Assembly: GCA_965656445.1 (NCBI GenBank) | Contig: CBFHKO010000001.1 | Span: 806,001-870,000, forward strand | Origin: JAHEJA01 sp965656445 | Lineage (GTDB): Bacteria; Pseudomonadota; Alphaproteobacteria; Rhodobacterales; Rhodobacteraceae | Length of the DNA: 64,000 nucleotides | Direction: 5' to 3' | Shown here: positions 7,270 through 15,211 of the stretch, in pieces | Numbering within the stretch: the first letter of the stretch is position 1 | Layout of the letters: each line of letters starts with the position of its first letter | Made by a program: the position numbers and the translations under genes | The notes under the pieces: model-generated | Database searches by the model: none | The model's input: only the letters and a program-made list of their open reading frames with translations | Told to the model about the DNA's origin: nothing

Positions 7270-8516
7270 TTTTGCGTCTCGCATTTGGATCGCTATTGGC
7301 GCGGGCCTTGACCGTCGCAATGACGATTTTGGCCATCGCTTTATCCGTTGCGCTTTTTCTTGGCGTTGAAAAAGTGCGCACTGGAGCGAAGGCAAGTTTC
7401 GCGGACACGATTTCAGCAACCGATTTGATTGTTGGGGCGCGGTCCGGATCTGTGCAATTGCTGTTATATTCCGTCTTCCGCATTGGGAATGCCACCAACA
7501 ATGTCACATGGCAAAGCTATCAAGAGATAGCGCAACGACCAGAAGTGGACTGGAGCGTTCCCATATCCTTGGGCGACAGCCATAGACAATTCCGCGTTAT
7601 GGGAACGAGCGTGGATTTCTTTGAACACTATAAATATCGCCAAGGACGCAGCCTCAGCTTTGCTCAGGGGCAGGTGATGTCTGACCTATTCGACACTGTT
7701 ATCGGCCATGACGTGGCAAAGACGTTGGGATACACTGTCAACGATCCAATCGTTGTCGCACATGGACTGGCATCATTCACAGAGCACAAAGACCAGCCTT
7801 TCAAAGTCATCGGAATTCTAGAGAAAACCGGCACACCCGTCGATAGAACCGTTATCGTCTCTATGGAGGCCATCGAAGCGATCCACGTGGATTGGAAACG
7901 CGGCGCCAAAGTTCCGGGGCAAACAACCCCAGTGAACGCCATTCGCCAAATGGACCTTACCCCCAAGGCGGTGACTGCCGCGCTTGTCGGCGTGAAAAGC
8001 CCGCTTCAAACGTTCAAACTTCAACGCGCCATTAACAATTATTCACAAGAGCCGCTTCTTGCCATCCTTCCTGGTGTCGCCCTCCAAGAGCTATGGGGCA
8101 TCGTGGGGATTGCAGAAACGGCGCTCTTGGCGGTCTCTGCAATGGTTGTGGTCACCGCGCTCATTGGCATGATGGCCACCATTTTTTCCAGCCTCAGCGA
8201 AAGACGCCGAGAAATGGCAATCTTTCGCGCGATGGGGGCAAGCCCGATGGCGATCCTTGGGCTTTTGATCATTGAAGCGACACTCACCGCGGCAGTTGGC
8301 GCGATCTTGGGGCTTGGGTTGCTCTATGGTGGATTAGTCATCGCACAGCCTATCATCGATGCCTCCTTTGGTCTCTTCCTCACAATTGACCCACCCTCTG
8401 TGAGAGAGCTATTCGTCTTAATATCGGTAATTTTAGCAGGCGCGATTGTCAGCATCGTCCCTGCGCTGCGGGCCTACCGCTTGTCTTTGGCTGACGGTAT
8501 GATGGTGAAAACATGA
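7266..8516 (+). CDS. FtsX/MacB-like ABC transporter permease
   Basis: This 416-residue protein starts at an ATG that overlaps the ATPase stop (ATGA). An N-terminal membrane helix (about residues 10-33) is followed by a large periplasmic domain of about 240 residues. Three more helices lie in the C-terminal third, around 275-300, 325-350 and 380-405, with the FtsX-family element SLSERRREMAIFRAMGAS between them. This is the four-helix MacB/LolC layout. In the zrg-like operon it probably couples ATP hydrolysis to movement of the periplasmic partners or of metal across the membrane; the transported species is not shown by sequence. Confidence 0.88.
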   Translation: MILRLAFGSLLARALTVAMTILAIALSVALFLGVEKVRTGAKASFADTISATDLIVGARSGSVQLLLYSVFRIGNATNNVTWQSYQEIAQRPEVDWSVPISLGDSHRQFRVMGTSVDFFEHYKYRQGRSLSFAQGQVMSDLFDTVIGHDVAKTLGYTVNDPIVVAHGLASFTEHKDQPFKVIGILEKTGTPVDRTVIVSMEAIEAIHVDWKRGAKVPGQTTPVNAIRQMDLTPKAVTAALVGVKSPLQTFKLQRAINNYSQEPLLAILPGVALQELWGIVGIAETALLAVSAMVVVTALIGMMATIFSSLSERRREMAIFRAMGASPMAILGLLIIEATLTAAVGAILGLGLLYGGLVIAQPIIDASFGLFLTIDPPSVRELFVLISVILAGAIVSIVPALRAYRLSLADGMMVKT

Positions 8517-9019
8517 GTGCTATGAATCGCAGACCCCTCTTATCAATAGGCTTGGCTGGAACAGTCTTTCCCAATCTCGGACTTGCAAAAACACCGCTTG
8601 AGATTGGGTGGGATGACCTCATTCCACCAGGTGTCCCCTATGCAGAAATCATAGGTGAAGGCGAGCTGGACGAAGCCAATGATACGTGGAATCCAATCTT
8701 TGATGCCAATGCAACCAAGCTGAACTCAGCCTTGGATGGCGCTTACATAAGAATGCCTGGATTTATCATTCCAATTGAGATGGGGTCTGATGGCGTGACC
8801 GAATTCGTTTTGGTGCCCTATGTCGGCGCCTGCATTCACACGCCCCCTCCTCCACCCAATCAATTGGTCCTCGTCCGCACAATCGACCCTTGGCCAAGTG
8901 ACAACCTTTGGGATGCCGTTTGGGTTGTAGGCTTGATGGGAACTCAACTCATGTCCACCGAAGTGGCCGAAACAGGGTATGTTTTAACGGCGGAGAAAAT
9001 GGAAATTTATGAATGGTGA
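8513..9019 (+). CDS. Exported DUF3299 protein of the zrg-like operon
   Basis: This 168-residue protein overlaps the permease gene by 4 bases. Residues 5-25 form a signal peptide beginning NRRPLL, possibly Tat-like because of the twin arginine, though the motif is short. The mature part has the DUF3299 core, with GFIIPIE near residue 83 and the hallmark VPYVGACIHTPPPPPNQ at residues 101-117, which holds conserved C107 and H109. DUF3299 proteins often occur beside DUF2796 proteins and FtsX-type ABC transporters. Their biochemical role is unknown to me; metal binding by the Cys/His element is inference. Confidence 0.8.
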   Translation: MSAMNRRPLLSIGLAGTVFPNLGLAKTPLEIGWDDLIPPGVPYAEIIGEGELDEANDTWNPIFDANATKLNSALDGAYIRMPGFIIPIEMGSDGVTEFVLVPYVGACIHTPPPPPNQLVLVRTIDPWPSDNLWDAVWVVGLMGTQLMSTEVAETGYVLTAEKMEIYEW

Positions 9020-9042
9020 GCAACGGGATCCGCGCCAAATAT

Positions 9043-9119
9043 TGGCGACCCCGGCAGGATTCGAACCTGCAACCTGCCCCTTAGGAGGGGGCTGCTCTAT
9101 CCAGTTGAGCCACGGAGCC
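9043..9119 (-). tRNA. tRNA-Arg (anticodon CCT), CCA encoded
   Basis: Read on the minus strand from 9119, the sequence folds as a full tRNA. The acceptor stem is GGCTCCG/CGGGGTC (with two G-U pairs), the D-loop contains AACTGGATAGA, and the anticodon loop CTCCTAA gives anticodon CCT. The T-arm is GCAGG-TTCGAAT-CCTGC. The discriminator base is G, followed by an encoded CCA at 9045-9043. Confidence 0.96.
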
Positions 9120-9249
9120 TTGCCCATGGTTTAATCGGTTGTCAAACCAATGTCACCCCTGACATCTGCGTGGTTCTTAGTGTTTGTGCATTCTTGCGTC
9201 ACGATATAAAGTTGGGTTACAGTCTCATTAAAAGACAAGGATTTCCAGA

Positions 9250-10269
9250 TTGAGCAGGCCAACGCATCGTCCTTTGACGCTTCGAGATGTTTCAGAGGCA
9301 TCAGGTGTTTCGGAAATGACTGTCAGCCGCGTGTTGCGCGATCGTGGTGACGTGTCCCAAGCAACCAGAGAAAAGGTTTTATTGGCCGCGAAAACACTGG
9401 GCTATGTTCCGAACAAAATTGCAGGTGCACTTGCGAGCCAACGGGTGAATTTGGTCGCGGTTATTATTCCCTCCATGTCAAATATGGTGTTCCCCGAAGT
9501 CATGACGGGGATCAATTCTGTTCTGGAAAATACCGATCTCCAGCCAGTTGTGGGCATTACGGATTACCTTCCTGAGAAAGAAGAAAAAGTTCTCTATCAA
9601 ATGCTGTCATGGCGGCCCTCTGGTGTGATCATTGCGGGGTTAGAGCATTCCGACGCCTCCAAAGCGATGCTCCGCGCGGCGGGTATTCCAGTGGTGCAAA
9701 TCATGGATATCGATGGCGAGGCGATTGATTGCGCGGTCGGGATTTCGCATCGACGGGCTGGACGCCAAATGGCCCAAGCGATCATTGAGGCAGGGTACAA
9801 AAAGATCGGCTTTATGGGCACAAAAATGCCCCTCGATCACAGGGCACGCAAACGATTTGAAGGCTTTACTGAGGTTCTCGCCAAAGCGGGGATCGAAACC
9901 GTTGATCAAGAGTTTTACTCTGGCGGCTCGGCCCTTGCTAAGGGGCGTGATATGACGGCTGATATGTTGACCCGCCATTCTGACATCGATTTTTTCTATT
10001 ATTCCAATGACATGATTGGGGCTGGTGGGCTTTTGTATCTACTGGAACAGGGCATTTCCATTCCCACGGATATTGGGCTTGCTGGGTTTAACGGGGTTGA
10101 GCTGTTGCAGGGGCTTCCCATGCAGCTTGCCACAATGGATGCCTGTCGGTCAGAAATTGGTGTGAAAGCGGCTCAGATCATAGCCAATCAAATTCAAGGT
10201 ATAGCGCCAGAGCAAAAGATTGTTGAATTGTCTCCCAAGCTAAATTTCGGCGACACCTTGCGCAAATAA
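9250..10269 (+). CDS. LacI-family repressor resembling the gluconate regulator GntR
   Basis: This 339-residue regulator has an N-terminal LacI helix-turn-helix (TLRDVSEASGVSEMTVSRVL, residues 9-28) with the hinge around YVPNKIAGALASQR. A periplasmic-binding-protein-like sugar domain fills the rest. The wording of the effector domain (SMSNMVFPEVMTGI, RPSGVIIAGLEHS) resembles GntR of gluconate metabolism more than LacI or PurR. Translation seems to start at TTG 9250, with AAGGA eight bases upstream. No gluconate kinase or permease gene is nearby, so the regulated genes lie elsewhere. A strong terminator follows the stop codon directly. Confidence 0.87.
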   Translation: MSRPTHRPLTLRDVSEASGVSEMTVSRVLRDRGDVSQATREKVLLAAKTLGYVPNKIAGALASQRVNLVAVIIPSMSNMVFPEVMTGINSVLENTDLQPVVGITDYLPEKEEKVLYQMLSWRPSGVIIAGLEHSDASKAMLRAAGIPVVQIMDIDGEAIDCAVGISHRRAGRQMAQAIIEAGYKKIGFMGTKMPLDHRARKRFEGFTEVLAKAGIETVDQEFYSGGSALAKGRDMTADMLTRHSDIDFFYYSNDMIGAGGLLYLLEQGISIPTDIGLAGFNGVELLQGLPMQLATMDACRSEIGVKAAQIIANQIQGIAPEQKIVELSPKLNFGDTLRK

Positions 10270-10293
10270 AAAGCCCCGCTTGAACGGGGCTTT
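10270..10293 (+). terminator. Rho-independent terminator after the LacI-type gene
   Basis: A perfect nine-base-pair inverted repeat AAAGCCCCG/CGGGGCTTT with a 6-base loop starts at the base after the TAA stop. It should stop transcripts of the regulator and, being symmetrical, also the opposing small gene. Confidence 0.87.
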
Positions 10294-10299
10294 GGTGGT

Positions 10300-10464
10300 C
10301 TAACTGGATAATCGCGAGATTTCTTCTTTAAGTCGGAGCTTTTGTTTTTTGAGTTCTAGGATTTTTAGGTCATCCACACCAGGAGACCGCTGTGCGACCT
10401 CAACTGCGTCGGATAGAGATTGGTGTTTTTTCTTAAGTTCTTGAACATGAGAAAGTACGCTCAT
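10300..10464 (-). CDS. YdcH-family protein (DUF465)
   Basis: This is a 54-residue, highly helical and charged protein with the DUF465/YdcH pattern: HVQELKKKHQSLSDAVEVAQ, then DDLKILELKKQKLRLKEEI. An AAAGGAG sequence lies just upstream of the ATG at 10464, so this start is preferred to an in-frame one at 10542. The function is not known; members are small coiled-coil proteins widespread in proteobacteria. It ends just before the LacI-gene terminator and is convergent with that gene. Confidence 0.83.
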   Translation of the reverse strand: MSVLSHVQELKKKHQSLSDAVEVAQRSPGVDDLKILELKKQKLRLKEEISRLSS

Positions 10465-10564
10465 TAAAATATCTCCTTTGAACTGAACAAGATTAGTCCA
10501 CCACAGAAACTGAGTCTTGTCACGCTGCACATGCATAATCAAAAGGCGTATATGAGTGATTAAT

Positions 10565-11317
10565 TTAGCTCATTGGTATAGGTAATGCTGCACCATGGCG
10601 AAGGACGCGTTGGATATCCTCGCGATAGCTTTCGCCATCTTTACCATGCTGAGCCCCCTCATGCATGATGATTGGCGCCTCTAATCGGAACGCAGCACGC
10701 CCCAATTTCCTCGCGCGCAGAATGAACAATTCGCTCGCTCGTCCAACGCGTGGCTGAATTGGGAACATCTGCAAACTTCCCAACGTAGATGGCATCGCAT
10801 TTAGCAAATCAGGGAAACGCTCGGTTCGAAAAATAAAACTGACGGTTCCTTTCGTTCGGACACGTTTTGACGCAACCGTGACCCAGTCTTTTAACGCGGT
10901 GGCCTCTCCCATTGCTGTCTCACGACCTGCATCACTAGCCGCAACAGTAGCATCGCGGTCAAAATATGGGGGGTTCATCAACACATGATCAAAGGTCTGT
11001 GATTTCAACTCATCCGGTAAATGTGCAAGGTCCGCACATTGTACTGACAGCGGTACATCGTTTTCTTTGGCGTTCTTAAGCGCAAGATCGGCATATGCTC
11101 TTTGTAATTCGACCCCATGGACCGTCAAACCCGTAACCCGTTTCGCTAAACACAGGGAGGCAACGCCAACACCACAGCCAAGCTCAAGCACCATTTGACC
11201 CTGTTTCGCAGGGATAGACGCCGCAAGCATGACGGGATCTATCCCTGCACGATAGCCAGATTTGGGTTGGTGGACCAAGAGGCGGCCCCCCAGAAATTTA
11301 TCTAATGTTGTTTCCAT
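10565..11317 (-). CDS. SAM-dependent methyltransferase, TrmN6/YfiC-like
   Basis: This 250-residue protein has the SAM-binding motif VLELGCGVGVASL near residues 43-55 and the N6-adenine motif NPPY at 115-118. The start region LLVHQPKSGYRAGIDPVMLAA is typical of the TrmN6 (YfiC) family, which methylates A37 of tRNA1(Val). The ATG at 11317 overlaps the stop of the DUF2007 gene by one base (TGATG), so the pair is translationally coupled. The exact RNA target in this lineage is inferred from the family. Confidence 0.83.
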   Translation of the reverse strand: METTLDKFLGGRLLVHQPKSGYRAGIDPVMLAASIPAKQGQMVLELGCGVGVASLCLAKRVTGLTVHGVELQRAYADLALKNAKENDVPLSVQCADLAHLPDELKSQTFDHVLMNPPYFDRDATVAASDAGRETAMGEATALKDWVTVASKRVRTKGTVSFIFRTERFPDLLNAMPSTLGSLQMFPIQPRVGRASELFILRARKLGRAAFRLEAPIIMHEGAQHGKDGESYREDIQRVLRHGAALPIPMS

Positions 11318-11532
11318 CAAAACGAACCAGTGATGCCTTGATCCTCTAATAAATCAACAGCTTCGTCCCATTGGCTTTCGACAACCATGACACGACGCGG
11401 CAAAATGCCAATTGACCCTTCTAACGTACTCGTATTTACGTCTAGCTCAAAGGTCGCTATACCCACATCGTCTAAGATCGTCTTAACATAAGAGACCAGC
11501 ACGATATCGTTCGTTCGCAAAAGTTCTTTCAT
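11317..11532 (-). CDS. DUF2007-family small protein
   Basis: This 71-residue protein matches the DUF2007 pattern: KELLRTNDIVLVSYVKTILDD at the start, and RRVMVVESQWDEAVDLLED in the second half. Proteins of this family are called putative signal-transducing proteins, with no settled function. It is the first gene of a two-gene unit with the downstream TrmN6-like methyltransferase. It diverges from the polyprenyl synthase gene across a 58-base spacer. Confidence 0.83.
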   Translation of the reverse strand: MKELLRTNDIVLVSYVKTILDDVGIATFELDVNTSTLEGSIGILPRRVMVVESQWDEAVDLLEDQGITGSF

Positions 11533-11590
11533 GGTATAGATGTAGGATTACCGGACGATAAAGTCGATACCGTTCTGAGGAGCAAAAGCC

Positions 11591-12586
11591 GTGACGGAAG
11601 TTTTGGATAAACCACACACCCTATTAGCGGACAGGCTCGCTCCGCAGATGCAGGCTGTGAACGACCTTATTCGGGACCGTATGGCATCCAAACATGCACC
11701 TCGCATTCCTGAAGTAACGGCGCATTTGGTTGATGCAGGCGGCAAACGGCTTCGGCCCTTGCTGACCATCGCAGCTGCAGAGCTCTGTGGCTACACGGGT
11801 CCCTATCATGTCCATTTAGCGGCGACTGTTGAATTCATTCACACCGCAACATTGCTGCATGATGACGTCGTCGATGAAAGCCAACAAAGACGTGGACGCG
11901 CCACTGCAAATCTTTTGTGGGACAATAAATCCTCAATTCTCGTTGGGGATTACCTCTTTTCCCGCGCCTTTCAATTGATGGTCGAACCCGGCTCGCTTCG
12001 GGTTTTGGATATTTTGTCCACTGCGTCAGCCACGATTGCCGAAGGTGAAGTTCTCCAATTAACGGCCTCACGCGATATAACGACCTCTGAGGAGACTTAT
12101 TTACAGGTCGTTCGTGGCAAAACGGCGGCCCTGTTTTCAGCCGCAACTGAGGTTGGTGGTGTCATTGCAGAAGCAGATTCACAGCATACGCAGGCGCTCT
12201 TTGATTATGGCGATGCCCTCGGAGTCGCGTTCCAGATCGTTGACGATTTGTTAGATGTTGTCGGCGACAGCAAATCGACAGGCAAAAATATCGGCGATGA
12301 TTTCCGTGAGCGCAAGCTAACGCTTCCTTTGATCAAGGCTATTGCCGCAGGCGATGAGCATGAACGCGTCTTTTGGAAACGGACTATCGAAAAAGGCGAC
12401 CAGCACGAGGGCGACCTTGATCATGCGATCAACCTGATGAAAAACCACGGCGCAATTGAGGCGACCCGCCAAGATGCGCTGATGTGGGCTCAAAAAGCAC
12501 AGGTTGCTATTCGTACGCTACCAGAGCATCCATTACGGGATATCTTGGATGATCTCGCACTTTATGTGGTTGAGCGCATCAAATAA
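11591..12586 (+). CDS. ispB: Polyprenyl diphosphate synthase (octaprenyl/decaprenyl type)
   Basis: This 331-residue trans-prenyltransferase makes the long side chain of ubiquinone. It contains GGKRLRP near 50-56, the first aspartate-rich motif DDVVDE at 91-96 and the second, DDLLDVVGD, around 220. The chain length (C40 or C50) cannot be read from sequence by eye; Q10 is usual in alphaproteobacteria, so decaprenyl is likely. Translation starts at GTG 11591. The stop overlaps the stop region of ispE on the other strand by 8 bases. Confidence 0.92.
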   Translation: MTEVLDKPHTLLADRLAPQMQAVNDLIRDRMASKHAPRIPEVTAHLVDAGGKRLRPLLTIAAAELCGYTGPYHVHLAATVEFIHTATLLHDDVVDESQQRRGRATANLLWDNKSSILVGDYLFSRAFQLMVEPGSLRVLDILSTASATIAEGEVLQLTASRDITTSEETYLQVVRGKTAALFSAATEVGGVIAEADSQHTQALFDYGDALGVAFQIVDDLLDVVGDSKSTGKNIGDDFRERKLTLPLIKAIAAGDEHERVFWKRTIEKGDQHEGDLDHAINLMKNHGAIEATRQDALMWAQKAQVAIRTLPEHPLRDILDDLALYVVERIK

Positions 12587-13424
12587 AGCTTTGGAAACAG
12601 GTGTGCCCCTTGGCGACCCACCAATTTGGATGCTTTGACTGTATGTCATGGGCCAAACGCGTGGCGTCATCTGCGTCCTTCATGATGGCAAAACAGGTGG
12701 CACCAGACCCGGACATCCGCGCCAAAAGCGTGCCCTCATCTGCCTCAAGACACGTTAGGACATCTGCGATCACAGGTTCCAGCTCTATCGCAGGAGCTTG
12801 TAGATCATTACGCTGATCCCTGAGCCAATCCAACCAATGGGCGCCCATCAAATCAGGCATGACGCTCATTGGTGAATTTTGCTTGCTCGCTAAAGCATTG
12901 AAGACATCAGGGGTTGAGACCTCAACACGCGGATTGACGAGCAGAATGGAATAGTCTGGGGGCGCGCAAATGGGATCGAGCTTATCCCCGATACCCTGCA
13001 TGCGGGTCAAAAACGGCGACATGCAAACAGGGATATCCGCCCCCAAGACGCTGAGATCACGGACAGAGGGCATGGGAATATCCCACAAACGAGACAAGGC
13101 CCGGATTGTCGCCGCTGCATCAGACGATCCCCCACCGATCCCAGAGGCAGGCGGCAAATTCTTTTCCAATGTAATCTGTGCCCCGCGCGTATCCGACAAC
13201 ATGCGGGCCGCACGCATGACCAAATTCGACCCATCGCTTGGAACACCCTCTGCGAAAGGGCCGCTCACAGTTAGCGTTAGATCATCCGCCTCTTGAACAG
13301 TGATATGATCCCCGACATCTACCATCACCACCATGGAATCCAATTGGTGATAGCCATTTGCGGTCATCCCCGTCACATGGAGTGAGAGGTTCACCTTAGC
13401 CGGAGCGAATGTCTTAATCGTCAT
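12579..13424 (-). CDS. ispE: 4-diphosphocytidyl-2-C-methyl-D-erythritol kinase
   Basis: This 281-residue GHMP kinase performs the fourth step of the non-mevalonate isoprenoid pathway. The start MTIKTFAPAKVNLSLHVTG contains the family opening. The ATP-binding loop PPASGIGGGSSDAAAT lies near residue 90 and the C-terminal motif ARMSGSGATCF near 230. The ATG at 13424 is chosen because it gives the usual N-terminus; a longer frame to 13472 would lie inside the preceding gene. It overlaps the TPR gene by 11 bases and so is probably co-translated with it. Confidence 0.94.
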   Translation of the reverse strand: MTIKTFAPAKVNLSLHVTGMTANGYHQLDSMVVMVDVGDHITVQEADDLTLTVSGPFAEGVPSDGSNLVMRAARMLSDTRGAQITLEKNLPPASGIGGGSSDAAATIRALSRLWDIPMPSVRDLSVLGADIPVCMSPFLTRMQGIGDKLDPICAPPDYSILLVNPRVEVSTPDVFNALASKQNSPMSVMPDLMGAHWLDWLRDQRNDLQAPAIELEPVIADVLTCLEADEGTLLARMSGSGATCFAIMKDADDATRLAHDIQSKHPNWWVAKGHTCFQSFI

Positions 13425-15108
13425 TTTGAACCAAAGACAAAGGCTCTGCGCCTTCTTCAGCCAAAACCGCATCTAAACCAACGTCTAGCTTGCGACGAAT
13501 ACGCTCTGCTTCTTTGTCTACGGGGTCAAAGGACAAGGCCCGCTGCCATTGAAACTGAGCCTCAAGCTTGCGACCAACGGCCCAATAGGCATCACCCAAG
13601 TGATCGTTCACAATCGGATCAATCGACATCAGTTCTGCCGCTCGTTCCAAATAAGGAACAGCCTCACTGTATTTGCCCAAACGGAACAGAACCCAACCCA
13701 AGCTATCAATGATATAACCACTGTCAGGGCTCAGATCGACGGCTGTTTCGATCATCTCTTGGGCTTCTTTTAGATTGATGCGTTTTTCAACCATTGAATA
13801 CCCAAGATAATTTAGAACCTGTGGTTGGTTTGGTGCCAGCTCTAAGGCGCGCCGAAAATCCGCCTCGGCAGGATCCCAAAGATCCAGCCTTTCATAGGCG
13901 ATGGCACGACCATAAACAGTAAACCACTGTGATCTTTCAGGGGTTTCAAACAAGGCGATGGCTTTGTCATAGGCATCAATGGCCGCTTCAAATTGTTCTT
14001 CTCGGCGCAGCACATTTCCTAAGCTGGTGTGAACGTCTGAAATATCTGCATGTGTCCGTGCAAGTTGACTTAGGGCTTCTATCGCCCCATCCACATTGCC
14101 AGATTTGCGCAACGTCTCGGCCCGACCCATTTCCGCCACGTGATAAATAGGGCTGTCTTGGGGTATTTTACGATACACTTGAGTTGCAAGTTTGTATTGC
14201 TCCAGACGGTCCAAAATTTTTGCGTTCAGCAGGATAACATCAATATGATCTGGACTGAGGTATTCAGCCAACCTGCCATAAACCAAGGTATATTCGTCAT
14301 CTGCCTCAGTGCTCAGAACATCTGCTATGGCAAAAAACACTTCGGCAATTCCCAAAGATGCCGAATTAATGGGAAAGGCGGTTTCGCCCTCTTCGTCAAT
14401 TAGCTGCCGCAGTGCTGCAAGCTCAGGATCCATGTCACCTTTGAACAATGCGTCCATATAGGTTGCGGCTTTGGCGTAATCTTGTAACTGGATCATCCCC
14501 TTGATCCGCAAAATAACGGCACGGCGTGTCATTTGCGTGGGGTCATTTTCCACACTCGCAAAATGGCCCTCTGCCGCCGCGTACTCCCCCACGGAGGCGA
14601 GCATGACCGCTTTGTGATAGGCTGCAAATCCCGCCAAACCCGGCTCTTGGCCCAAGGCATCAAATGCCGCGCTTGCAGCTTGGACATCACCCGCACCAGC
14701 AAAGGCCCACCCTTTGATAAGCCCATCAACTAGGTGCCCGATCCCTTGGTTGTTTTTGATGTGATCAGAAATTTGGTCAAATCGACCTTGCTTTGCCAAC
14801 TCAGCAATTATCGCCATATTTGCAAATTGGCTTTCAAATCCGTCCGCGGTGAATTTGTCAGCAATGGTTTTGGCTCTGTCGATCTGGCCCAAGGCAATAT
14901 GAGCAAAGATCAAACGTTCAAAGGTTTGTGGATTGCTCTGATCCAAGGCCAGAGCGCGCGTGTAATATTGAGCGGCGCTTTGAAAATCGCTTTGTTGGGT
15001 TGCAATTTTGCCCGCCAAATAGGCTCCTGCGGCGCCACCTGCATTACTCGGCACCGTGGACAGCGTGAACAAACATGCGGCAGACATAGCAATAATAGAC
15101 AAGCGCAT
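13414..15108 (-). CDS. Secreted tetratricopeptide-repeat protein
   Basis: This 564-residue protein has a signal peptide (about residues 1-23, ending SNA) and is filled with TPR units. Clear examples are QSAAQYYTRALALDQSNP near 40, EEQFEAAIDAYDKAIAL near 370, WDPAEADFRRALELAPNQP near 410 and GKYSEAVPYLERAAEL near 480. It is probably a periplasmic or membrane-associated scaffold; the partner is unknown. It lies between the ETF-QO gene and ispE, an order I recall from other Rhodobacteraceae. No enzymatic motif is visible. Confidence 0.85.
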   Translation of the reverse strand: MRLSIIAMSAACLFTLSTVPSNAGGAAGAYLAGKIATQQSDFQSAAQYYTRALALDQSNPQTFERLIFAHIALGQIDRAKTIADKFTADGFESQFANMAIIAELAKQGRFDQISDHIKNNQGIGHLVDGLIKGWAFAGAGDVQAASAAFDALGQEPGLAGFAAYHKAVMLASVGEYAAAEGHFASVENDPTQMTRRAVILRIKGMIQLQDYAKAATYMDALFKGDMDPELAALRQLIDEEGETAFPINSASLGIAEVFFAIADVLSTEADDEYTLVYGRLAEYLSPDHIDVILLNAKILDRLEQYKLATQVYRKIPQDSPIYHVAEMGRAETLRKSGNVDGAIEALSQLARTHADISDVHTSLGNVLRREEQFEAAIDAYDKAIALFETPERSQWFTVYGRAIAYERLDLWDPAEADFRRALELAPNQPQVLNYLGYSMVEKRINLKEAQEMIETAVDLSPDSGYIIDSLGWVLFRLGKYSEAVPYLERAAELMSIDPIVNDHLGDAYWAVGRKLEAQFQWQRALSFDPVDKEAERIRRKLDVGLDAVLAEEGAEPLSLVQNDD

Positions 15109-15183
15109 GGCGAGACCCTTTCAAAACGATACAATAAACTTAGTACGGGATAAGGGGAGTAGCAACTGGCAGCGCAATAAAAA

Positions 15184-15206
15184 AGGGCGGCCTTTGTCGC
15201 CGCCCT
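15184..15206 (-). terminator. Rho-independent terminator after the ETF-QO gene
   Basis: An eight-base-pair perfect stem (AGGGCGGC/GCCGCCCT, 7-base loop) lies six bases beyond the minus-strand stop of the ETF-QO gene. On that strand it is followed by a T-rich run (TTTTTTAT), a classic intrinsic terminator. Confidence 0.88.
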
Positions 15207-15211
15207 GTTGA

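Noticed and set aside
10465..10542. Longer version of the YdcH-like gene
   Set aside because: The extra 26 residues lack similarity to the family, and AAAGGAG stands directly before the shorter start.
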